Shown piece after piece: positions 32,101 to 41,685 of a DNA stretch of 64,000 nt. Source of the DNA: Laccaria trichodermophora (lineage: Eukaryota; Basidiomycota; Agaricomycetes; Agaricales; Hydnangiaceae); NCBI GenBank assembly GCA_018417955.1, contig JACTVC010000002.1, forward strand, positions 2,046,001-2,110,000, written 5' to 3'. Position 1 is the first letter of the stretch. The number at the start of each line of letters is the position of its first letter. The position numbers and the translations under genes were made by a program. The notes beneath the pieces were generated by a model that was not told the DNA's origin, made no database searches, and worked only from the letters and a program-made list of their open reading frames with translations.

Positions 32101-33079
32101 TTTTTTTGGAAATGGCTGACAATGGTATGTCGTCCTCCGAGTCCGTGCTCGGCTGATGAGGCTTATGTTTCTAAGTGGTGCGTTAGGTTATTCAAGTGAT
32201 ATTTCACCCCGCTTACGTCTTTTTTTGTGCCAATCTCGGACTTAGACGAAGAAACAACAGAATTCCAAGTTTCCTTTGATTCTCGTTTGGACTTCTTGGA
32301 CTGTAAAGCAATATATTGAGAGGTTTTGGAGTAATGGCGGGGCCTGAGGATTAACCTTCTTCGTACTGTCTCGGGCCTCCTTCTCCCTCCTAATTTTCTC
32401 TTGTGCACTTCGAAACTCGGCAGCAAAGTGATCTTTCTCCTTCTCTAAGTGAAACCTCGGAGGTAACCATAAAAGGACCATAAAGGTTGAACGGAATACT
32501 CAACTGATCCAGTGGTCCTTCGCGACCACCTCGTATCCCACTGGATAGTCTTGGTTATCCATACCGACATGTTCCCAAAAGCTGCCCAAAAGTCTGACGC
32601 AAGTTTCAAGATTTTCTTGAGGTTCCCAGCTTCAAAAAGCCATAAGTTTTGCCCTTTAGCCAAAAGGTCCAAGGAAATTACCTGTTGGCTTCCGAATCGT
32701 ACCCGGCCCACTAATATCGAGGTCAAAATGCGGGAGTATAAAAGCAGTCAATCGAATGTACTACCTTGACGTAGTATTCCTAAATATTCATGTGAGTTTT
32801 GGTGACAGATTTGAATAACGACAGAGAGACCCATCTCGCTTCACTTATCTTCTCTTTCTCTTTCTTCCTTCTCCTCTTCTTCCTTCTGCTGGATGATCGG
32901 TCGCCTTCCTGGTCGCTGCTTTCGTCTGCGCTGTCAGCAACAACACGGGCCTTTGTAATGACCTCTAAGACGTATGAGGTACTAGGATCCAAGGCAGGGC
33001 TGGGTGGCTGCATACCGACGTGATAAACCTCAGACTCAGACTCTTCTACGATTTTTTTGGACTTGCTGCCTTTACCCAT
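29162..33079 (-). CDS. Chromodomain protein with basic insertion and long conserved tail
   Basis: Large minus-strand gene: ATG 33079, stop about 29162. The joined N-terminus reads VYHVEVITKARV, then a 35-residue acidic and Lys/Arg-rich insert (RRKKRRRKKEKEKISEARW), then EYYVKWAGYDSEAN and SWEPQENLETCVRLLGSFW: a chromodomain split by an insertion between its first two strands. A charged coiled coil (KEKDHFAAEFRSAQEKIRRE) and a 300-residue disordered Ser/Pro region follow (31091-32100). The C-terminal half (29162-30990) is folded, with RTAIHFYTYGTHERVPRTVW, GVVTFTPSALSMDPPSVIRT, HPLWTCYVMPSVLGMLA and a final NFDFKDDFF. Chromodomains bind methylated histone H3 tails; a heterochromatin role is inferred. 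The C-terminal domain resembles unnamed fungal proteins. The two halves being one gene is inferred from continuous exons and lack of a start or stop between them. Confidence 0.72.
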
Positions 33080-33378
33080 TATTTGTGCACTGGAGAGTGG
33101 AAGGTAGAAATTAAGTAGTTGAAGTGATAAATAACTTTATCGTACACAAATTTCACACGACCTACTACGCCAAGACTCAACCGCTCAAGGGAATCGTTTT
33201 TCTACAAGAATGACGATGTTCAGTCTGATATTGGCATGATTAGGTGTATAAGCAAAAAAAAAAAAAGTGACCGGAATGTAAGTAAAATAGAATGTATGAA
33301 CAGGAGGGGGGTAGGGTAAACATGCTACGCTGATGAAAGACGAGGTCCTCAGTGACGCCAGAAGCGTAGTTGATAGAT

Positions 33379-34286
33379 CAGCAATTGCAACCATAGCTTT
33401 GCGAGCTCTCAGAATCCAGCTGTATGGGATCAGGGTAATCCACGTATCTATCGAATATTCAGTGGAAACAATGAGTAAGAAGCACGACCACTAACAGTTG
33501 TTCCTCCGCCTCTTGCTGCAGCGCATTCTTGGCCACAGTTTGGAAAGCTTGCTCTACGTTAATGGCCTCCTTCGCCGACGTCTCAAAGTAGGGTATGTTT
33601 CCCTTCGACTGACACCACGTCATCGCTCGCTTCTGTGTCACCTGTTGACGACGTCTGATTGACCAGACCGAGGTTCAAGATAATTATTAGCTTACCTGTC
33701 GCTTCCCCTCTTCAACGTCAATCTTATTCCCAAGCACCACAAATGGAAAATTCTCTGGGTCGTGTGGGCTGGCTTGGATGAGAAATTCATCCCGCCAGCT
33801 GTCAAGTGTCTCAAAGGATTTGGCACTATTGACATCATATACAAGGACACAGCAATCTGCTCCTCGATAGAACGCGACGCCTAGAGACTGGAAACGTTCC
33901 TGCCCCGCGGTGTCCCAAAGCTGCGGGAAGTGAGTGACAATGGAGTTGTGATGAGGAGGGCTGCTTGCCTGCATTGTAACGAGCCGGTCGTCCACCATAA
34001 CCTCTTTCGTTAAGCTGTGGTCGAAATTACCAGCTAATTCAATCCAGGCAGAAGTAAACGTACAAATCTGCACCAATGGTTGCCTTGTACTGATTACTGA
34101 AGCGTTTGTTGACATACTGGTTCATAAGCGACGTCTTTCCAACCCTGGCAGATATGAGCGACACGCAGTGTAGTCAAGGAATGATGACGAACCCGCTGTC
34201 GCCAAGGATGATAACCTATTGCACATGTGTGAGAAGTCAACGAGAAGAACAGTGAAGGGACGTACTTTGAGCAAGACACGGCCCAT
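33379..34286 (-). CDS. ypt7: Rab7-family GTPase Ypt7
   Basis: Minus-strand multi-exon gene; ATG 34286 (MGRVLLK), stop 33379-33381. The exons give [12 protein letters not shown] (P-loop), [75 protein letters not shown] and end [21 protein letters not shown], the CXC geranylgeranylation site typical of Rab7. Length (about 205 aa) is normal. Ypt7 drives late endosome, autophagosome and vacuole fusion with the HOPS complex. Its neighbour ATG16 is divergent with 105 bp between the start codons. Confidence 0.95.
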
Positions 34287-34391
34287 GATAGTTGCGAAGG
34301 ATCGTGAGGGAAGGACAATATAAGGCCTGTAAATGGCACAAGCTTGAAGTGGTTCAAACTCCGCAGACACTCTATCCTCCCGCCCTAATAG
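34287..34391. promoter_or_regulatory. 105-bp divergent promoter of ypt7 and atg16
   Basis: The starts of ypt7 (34286, minus) and atg16 (34392, plus) are 105 bp apart, so the two genes share one short promoter region. No TATA box or named motif is evident. Confidence 0.5.
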
Positions 34392-35391
34392 ATGGCAGAA
34401 CCCTCATGGCAAGAAACCTTACGCCTACGTTTAGCTGAGAGGAATGCAAGAGAATCAGCATTCGCGTCAATTATTGAGCAATGTAAGTACTGTTTTTGTA
34501 TTCTTCTCGCCACCGTGCTCATTTCTAAAAGACCGCAGACTTGCCCAGCAGACCAAACTTTTAAAGGAGAGGAATGCATCTTTACTACGCGCCGTGGGCT
34601 CCGTGAAGGGGAATCCAAGTAGTTCTACAGTTTTTGTACCAGGGGCGAGTGAAGAGTTAGTGCCCTGGCCCTCGTCAATTCTCTGTGCCTCATCGATTTG
34701 GACAGCAACCCAGTACGCGCAGCATATATGGCATCTCTGGAATCACAGATATCATCTCTACGCGATGAGCTGGCTACTGTGTACAAGACACAGGGGCAAA
34801 ATGCCCAACGTCTACTCTCTATGAATGAAACCCTTCGCGAAAAGGAAGAACTTGCCAGGATCGATTCGGAAAACTACCGGAAAACCAAAGACGAGATTGC
34901 GTCTCTCAAACGCAAAGTAGACCAACATGCCGAACTGATGGCAGAGAAAGACAGGACTGTCCAGGTGGGGCGTCATTACTTGTTCACTGCTACAGCTTCA
35001 GATATTTCGTTTCTAGATTTTGCACGACGAGATCAGTACCTTGCAATTAGAACTCGGTCAGATCGAAGAACGTAACCAAACTCTAACGAAGGACAACGCC
35101 AAACTTCTTCAGCGATGGCTTGATGCAAAACAAGCTGAAGCGAACAAGATGAACGAAGCCAATGAATTCTACGAAAACATGCGGTCGAGACATCAAGCTG
35201 TTCTCAATTGGCGTGAGGGGTCCGTAGAAGAGGTCGCAGCAGATCCTCGCAATAGCGCAGACACCACATCACAGACTTCAGAATCAGTGTCGGGAAAGGG
35301 AGGGAGAAGCGAAGAACGTCAGACTATTCCGATGAAGGATGGAATGCAGTCACCAACGTCGCAGACGCTGGATCTGACTCCGAATGGTTAA
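34392..35391 (+). CDS. atg16: Autophagy protein Atg16
   Basis: Plus-strand gene with three introns; ATG 34392, stop 35389-35391. N-terminus PSWQETLRLRLAERNARESA is the Atg5-binding helix region. It is followed by a long coiled coil (LESQISSLRDELATVYKTQG, then SENYRKTKDEIASLKRKVDQ) and the conserved core NAKLLQRWLDAKQAEANKMN with EANEFYENM. Ends in a disordered Ser/Thr tail. Without a WD40 domain it is the short fungal form. It dimerises and brings the Atg12-Atg5 conjugate to the phagophore for Atg8 lipidation. The neighbouring gene ypt7 also acts in autophagosome-vacuole fusion. Confidence 0.88.
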
Positions 35392-35764
35392 TGATTGGTG
35401 ATTGAACAACTCGGCCTCTTATAGAGGATTTTCTTTATCAATAACTTTTATACCCCGCTCTCTCTGGTATCCTTTGCTGACATCAATGAAACAAGTCATG
35501 AGGATTTTATGCTGAATCAGAATGAGATTCGAAGAGTGTCCTTCTGACAGCGGGCATACATAAAATAAAGAGGAAAGAGGAAAATTCTTGCGATTATTTA
35601 ACATGAATACATGCGGGAATTGGCTTTGCAAGGGGTGAAAAAAGGACAAGATAGTTGAAGGTGTAAGATGGGGTTTAGAGAGGGAGAAACAGTGCAACAA
35701 GGCGTGAGAACGGCCAACGACAAAAGTAAAAGAGAAGGTCGAGGACGTTGCTAAGACTCCTAAG

Positions 35765-37282
35765 TTAGGCAGGACCTTGCATCTGAGCATCTCCAGTCGG
35801 TTGACCTGCGGCCTGGCCATAGTAACCTAAAGAAGGTAAAGCATTAGATTGCGGGATAGTTGACGGAAACGGTACCCACCTCCCCAGTAATTTGAATAAT
35901 AACTTGGATCAGTTGCGCCCCATTGTGCTTGACCTCCCTGACCTCCAGCAGCATTTAAATCCGCACCAGCTTGTTGGGATCCGGCGGCCAATCCTAACCC
36001 GCCTGCGCCTGCGCTGGCTTGCGGCATGCCGGGGGAACCAGGGCCCGCAGTGCCAGGAGTTGCTCCGGCTTGGCCAGGGAACCCTGCGTATCCCCCAAAA
36101 CCGTATTGACCATATGAACTTGGCTGCGGTATACCGTACATAGGCTGAGTTGGTTACGATTAATTTGATTTTACAAAGGTTGAAACCTGCGGAGACTTAC
36201 CATGTTTCCGTAAGGAGACGCTGCAGTGGTTGGACTGACTGGGCCGCCAGGTTGAGCTGTTCCACCATCGGCTCTGTCTTTTCCCCAACTGCACTTGATG
36301 GGCCTTCCATGCACCATCTGACCTTGCAACTGTACGATTGCCATGGCAGCGTGCTCATGGGTGTCCAATTTGACAAATGCGAAGCCACGATCGGCTTGCA
36401 TGCGAATTTCAGACAAGTACCCGATGGACTGGAATAGAGGAATTAAGTCGGCCTGGGTGCAGTACGGAACAAGGTTCCCAACGTATACGGTCGAGTTATA
36501 TGCTGGTGTCTGTTGCACGACAGACTCGTAGGAGAGAGGACCACCTTGGAAATTGATGGGTGCAGGCGCGCTACCAGTCGTAACAGCACCACCGGGCCTA
36601 GGAGAGGAAGCAGTGGTAGTGGGAGGAGCTCCTTGCGTTTTTTGATTTGCCCAATTGACACGGATTGCCCGGGAGCCCAACCATTCACCGTTCATGGTTG
36701 CGATTGCCTGCTCCGCGTCTGTTTTGTCTCGGAAGGCAAGGAAGCCATAGCCACGAGACTTCCCAGAATTCATGTCCCACATGACACGAGCGTCCGACAT
36801 GGTACCAAAAGCACTGAAGGCCTTTGCCAAAACCTCGTCGTTGACCTCGGGGCTGAGATCCCCTACGAAGACATGATAATGACCTGTCGTGTCCTCCTTG
36901 TTTTGTTGACCTTGGTATGCCCAATTGACTCGGATTTCGGTGTCAAAGATTTTACGGCCATTGAGGGTCTGCAGGGCTGTTTCAGCCGCACGCATGTCCA
37001 TATATTCTACGAAGCCGTAGTTGAGACCGCCGTGTTGGTAATTCCGGTCAGGAATGATTTTTACGTGTTGGACAGGTCCAGCAACAGCGAAGATCTCCGT
37101 AAGCATGTACTCCGTCACGCGAGGGCTCAAGTTTCCAACATAAAGATGAGCGCGCCTCTGAAGGTGATGGGAAAAAAATGATGGACGGGAATGAAGATAA
37201 CGGATCAGTGCAAATACAGAAGATAAACGCGGAGAGAACGAACCGGAGCCTCTGCCACACCTCCCATGCCCATTGGATTCAT
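35765..37282 (-). CDS. pub1: Three-RRM RNA-binding protein of the TIA1/Pub1 type
   Basis: Minus-strand gene: ATG 37282 (MNPMGMGGVAEAP), first intron to 37157, stop 35765-35767. Three RRMs follow: RRM1 (HLYVGNLSPRVTEYMLTEIF, RNP1 LNYGFVEY), RRM2 (HVFVGDLSPEVNDEVLAKAF, RNP1 SRGYGFLAF) and RRM3 (STVYVGNLVPYCTQADLIPL, RNP1 DRGFAFVKL). The C-terminus is Gly/Gln/Ala-rich and low-complexity (YGFGGYAGFPGQAGATPGTA), as in proteins that form stress granules. Pub1/TIA1 proteins bind U-rich RNA and control mRNA stability and translation. The order RRM-RRM-linker-RRM-low complexity matches the family exactly. Confidence 0.92.
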
Positions 37283-37401
37283 GATTCAAAAAGATGAATG
37301 AAAATGAAACCTGTGAAACCGGAATGAAGTAGATTGAAAGCAAGATGCGTTGCAGGGTCTTACGAGGAAACAGTAGAGAGTATACGATAGACAAGTCCGT
37401 C

Positions 37402-37451
37402 AGAGAGGAGAGGAAAGAGAGGAGAGAGGAGAGGAAAGAAGAAAAGGAAGA
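37402..37451. repeat. 50-bp purine-rich tract
   Basis: An uninterrupted run of A and G on the plus strand (CAGAGAGGAGAGGAAAGAGA...). It lies 5' of the RRM gene start on the opposite strand, so the transcript or promoter carries a CT-rich tract, a common basidiomycete core-promoter feature near the transcription start. Confidence 0.7.
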
Positions 37452-37561
37452 CGAGATACTGAGAGAGACAGACTAGATGGCAGTCAAGAGCAAAGTGTGA
37501 TCAGACTGCCGTGGGAGTTTATCGGCTGAAATATCACAAATTATCCATTTATTTCGCTGCT

Positions 37562-38750
37562 CTACTTATTCGTAGGGACACTCAACAGCACATTCGCTCC
37601 GCTACCACTAGGAATGTATGTTACGTTAGGGTTGCTTGCAAGCGACTGCACAATCGCCTTGCTCGCTTCAATTTTCCGAAGCGCAACGAATGCTTCTCCA
37701 GCCTTTTCGAGCGCACGTGAAATCGTTGAAGCAGCCTCAGCTTCACCTTCAGCTCGGATCACAGCTGCTTGACGTTCTTGCTCAGCCTGTCACCCCATTC
37801 AGTGATGCATTACTTCACACAAGAAAGTATCCCTCACCTTCTCAACTATAAACTTGGCACGTTCGGCATCTGGACGCATATGGGTACGCAAACGGGACCA
37901 TGACTATGAAGACACTCACCCTGCTGGGCAATTTGTTTCGCTTCAACAGCCTGCGTGAATTCCTACGGAGAAATAACATCAGGAAATTTCTACATCAAAC
38001 TAAAGACATGCATACCTTGCCAAAAGTAAGATGAGTTATAGACACATCTTCAAGCTTGATATTAAATTCTCCAGCCCGTTGCAATAGATCGGCTCTGATG
38101 CGGGAAGAAACCTAAATATCTATTATTTCAGTGCTCGAAACGTCAGTGAAAGCAACTACTCACAACTTCACGTTGGGTAATGAGCTCCGCGGCATCAAAT
38201 TGGGCAACGATGCTTTTCAAAACTTCATTCCCAATGGAAGGCAGGACTCTCTCATCATAGTCCATGCCGAGGCTTTGATAAATTCTGGACAAGTGCTCAA
38301 CGTCAGGCCTGGACAGGACCCGCAGCGTAATGGAAACCATCTGCAAATCTTTCGAACCGGTTGTTGTCGATATATTCTACAGAAGGTCTTAGACATGAAT
38401 GAGAGGAGCTATGGGACGGGTACTCGCTCGTGGCTTGATGCGACAGTCGTAGAGGATGGCACGCTGGAGCCAGGGAACCAGAAGATGGGTACCCTCCCCT
38501 GTGGCCTGTGTTCCAAATCAGCATAAGCACCTCGATGTGCTACATAGTAATCCCACCTTGTCCTTCACTCCAGAGAATCGATCAAACATAACCGCTCGAT
38601 ATCCACCAGGTACATCGTAGATGCTAGCCTGAACCACAGCAGCAGCAATGCCGAGTGGCACTAAAAATTTCTGACATTAGCTCCAACCTGCAAAGAATGA
38701 ATACCAAGTCTCTTACCTAAAATCCGACCAGCGTTCTGCGCGAAAGCCAT
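37562..38750 (-). CDS. phb1: Prohibitin-1
   Basis: Minus-strand multi-exon gene; ATG 38750 ([11 protein letters not shown]), stop 37562-37564. Exons contain [76 protein letters not shown] and [20 protein letters not shown], then [40 protein letters not shown] and [20 protein letters not shown], ending [20 protein letters not shown]. The N-terminal hydrophobic stretch ([15 protein letters not shown]) is the membrane anchor. Prohibitins form ring complexes in the inner mitochondrial membrane that chaperone respiratory-chain subunits. Length and motifs are normal. Confidence 0.93.
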
Positions 38751-38840
38751 GTTAAGAGGAGCGTAAAATGTTTAACGACGTGACAGCGGCCACGCAGACG
38801 CGTCACACCACCGCGTCACTGTCACAAACGAGCATTTTGG

Positions 38841-39047
38841 ATGTGGTCAACATGTGCGTATGAGTCAGGATATGCGGAGTGCATTTTTCATGTTGTTCCT
38901 GCACCTCAGAAATCCCATAAAGCTCTGCAAGCAACACTCTATATACTAATTAAATATGTGTGAACCTTTTCAAAAGAACAGGAGCAAGGGAATGCCATGA
39001 AAAGTGGCCTCCGCATATCCTGGCTCATACGCACATCGTGACCACAT
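38841..39047. mobile_element. 207-bp inverted-repeat element (short MITE-like)
   Basis: The left arm 38841-38879 (ATGTGGTCAACATGTGCGTA...) and right arm 39009-39047 pair as inverted repeats of 39 bp with 3 mismatches, around a 129-bp loop. It lies between the starts of prohibitin (minus) and the end of the asparagine-synthetase gene. No target duplication is obvious. A small non-autonomous element is the simplest reading. Confidence 0.6.
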
Positions 39048-39068
39048 ATAGTACAGTCTTACAAAAGA

Positions 39069-41514
39069 TCAAACTAAATCTACATCTCCACGTTTTTCAC
39101 CCCCCATTCTTGCTGAGTGACTTCCAAACTGCATTGCTCGCTTCTTTCGACTGCTGGCTTCAACCAATCCAACTCTCTGCGCCAACAATCGCAGAAGCAT
39201 TTTGTCACCCACACCCAAATCTGCTCGAGGATCCATCTTGAGATGAATTGGAAGGGAAGCGAGGAATCTTACGACATCCAAAGATAGGAATGGATGCCGA
39301 GTTTCTTTCCCGTGAGATGATATAATGCGATCATCTCGCCCAAGATTCCGAGTTGGGATACGATCCATTTCCAGTTGCAGCTTCAAGGATATATCAGTGC
39401 TCCAATTGCGTACTCTGAGGAAATAGAAGACCTCTTTAATGACAGCTTCCCACCCCCCAGTGTAGAACGCGGAACGATGTCGGCCGTAGCCCCCCAAAAG
39501 TTCGTCCGAACCCAACCCACTGATAACTACGCGTGCCACACTGGTATACACCTCAGGTTCAGACCCCAGTGATGTTCGGATTTGGCCTTGACCACGGGAG
39601 GCGAAGTAAAGAGCAAGGGCGAGGCTCTAAGTTGACGGGGTAAAGGATAATATATCACACGCTTGGTACTTGCTTACCAGATCCATGACAGTTCGGCCTG
39701 GTATCATAAGTGACTCAATTCTCTCGCGCGCGCTCTGGGATTCCTAATAAAACAAATCATTGATAAACGCATCGAGCGTGAGGATGAAGATACCTGATAT
39801 GGAACATTAATCTCTACCTGAAAGGCGAATGATGAGACAGAATTTCTTCCTTGAAAGAAGAAAAGCGCACAAAGTGCCAAACTCGGCCAGGACATATGCG
39901 ACGCAACTCTTCAACTTCATCGAGACCTGTGACCCTGTCGGGGACTAGGTAGGTACCCATTGGCGCGTTGGATCCATTGAGTTGACTGATTTTCTCCTTC
40001 TTTGCTCGCCTTGGCGAATTGTAAAGTGATCCTTGCGTTGTAATCCCAAGTTTACGGGGATTTTCAAACGCAACATTCAAAAGATCGATAGGTTCGTCAA
40101 GTGGTATGTGCCTGAAGTTCTTAAAACTATTATCGGGACGTGGATTGGGTCGCCTTACTTGTGCGCAAAGAATGCCAACACGGTGGAATCGATGCCTCCG
40201 CTAAACAAGATAGCCACACTTGCACTTCTACTTGGCCCTCTAAACCCAACGTCGGTTACGCGGCGTTCGACAAAGGAAAATAATGTCCTTACGATACCCG
40301 GGGTATGTTACGAACGCGAAGTAGGACACTGCGATCCAGTTGATCAATTAGATCATCAACCACCTGCGATAGATAACTGGGAATTGAAGCCGATTCAATT
40401 ACAGCAAGTTCATCTGGTGGCAAACTTTCATTGATTTTAGCAGGTCTTGCCTAAGGGACGAAGTTGGTAGCCAGTACAAGTCAAAGAAGTAAATACACTT
40501 ACATAGGGCAATAAACGATCTGGCGTCGGACGTGGCAGACGCTGGAGATGCGTGTCATACTGGTTTGACAGTACATTTTGTAACCCAATGTGGAAGATTG
40601 GGAGTGGACTTACATCTTGGATGGAAGCTAAGGACCGCAGACTAAGACAGTAGATAAAATCTGTAGAAACATCATCGAAGTTATATCCTGCATTTAGACC
40701 GGCGGAGACCGAGGAGAGCAACAAATAAGGTTGATCAGGTGTGGGCCTGTGAATGAGTAGCGATCTGCGTCCGAGGGGATCTCGAGCAAAGAATAGGCAT
40801 TCTGACTCTTCCTTACAATTCTTCTTCAGCATTGATTAAATAAAGGGCGTTCATGCTTACCTGGTAAAAGACAAACGCATAGCTATAAATGTTCAAAATA
40901 TCAGAAATGTGGCTTCTATGCGGGTAGGGGGGACACTTACGGGCCCTCCACCGTGCCGAAGAAGTCTCGAACTTGAGAACCTGTTTTGAAATTGTGAAGG
41001 GAGTCCAATAGTTTCACACCGTCATTCTCGTGCGGCGTGACCTGTGAAGGATTCATTGGTTGAAGAGCAGCTACCCAATCCGATAGCTAACCTCCAACCC
41101 ATTAAATATCTGTTTTTCAATCAATGATCTGCGTGCTGGAGCGGGGAAGAGGAATAAACACTTCTCCATTCCAGCACAATATGTTACCCCCATGCACATG
41201 AGGTTGAAAAACGGGGGAATCTCCTCTTAATCGCAACTCGGAAGCGTAAAAGTCGACTTCAAAGCGAACTCGACCATAATTATGAGCGATTTGTTGAGAA
41301 ATTTCCGGGGAAATGGGCGTTGATGGGGTGATATGAATGCGATGGTTTCCCTGAGCATCGGGACCTAAGGATTGTATGAGGAAAAGCAAGTGGTTCTCAT
41401 CAAGAACAAACCTCTCTCGGCATTGTTTCGTTTCAGAGCACGACATATGGACGAAAAGCGACTGTCGCTACGAGGATCAATGTCTGCGTGAATGGAGAGA
41501 AATATTCCACACAT
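39069..41514 (-). CDS. Asparagine-synthetase-domain protein (ASNSD1-like)
   Basis: Minus-strand gene with many exons. ATG 41514 gives MCGIFLSIHADIDPRSD, placing Cys2 as the class II glutamine amidotransferase nucleophile. Further exons give HNYGRVRFEVDFYASELRLR, CWNGEVF, LFFARDPLGRRSLL and, in the synthetase half, SGGIDSTV (PP-loop, about 40180-40205), then GLGSDELLGGYGRHRSAFYT and ISSHGKETRHPFLSLDVVRF, ending HSARMGGEKRGDVDLV. Family resemblance is to the ASNSD1/YML096W group rather than to bona fide Asn1/Asn2, because of the divergent ends and the GSDELLGGYGRHR motif. Substrate in this subfamily is not established; the fold is intact. Confidence 0.83.
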
Positions 41515-41685
41515 AAGTAGGCGGATAATATGGTACCAATGAATTTCAAGTTCCAGGTACCATCCGTTACGTAATACAGACAAAAAGTCCTGACATTGGG
41601 GCTGTTTCGCTGCTTCTCACTCGGGTTGACGGCTTGACGCCTTTGAACGCGTCTGGCTCAGATCTGGGAAGTCTGTCCTCTCTAA
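41515..41685. promoter_or_regulatory. Divergent promoter of the ASNSD1-like and OSBP-like genes
   Basis: 171 bp between the starts at 41514 (minus) and 41686 (plus). If the OSBP-like gene starts at the next in-frame ATG (41776) the region is 261 bp. Confidence 0.4.

Noticed and set aside
36513..37181. 222-aa plus-strand frame opposite the RRM gene
   Set aside because: Antisense shadow of three conserved RRMs on the minus strand.
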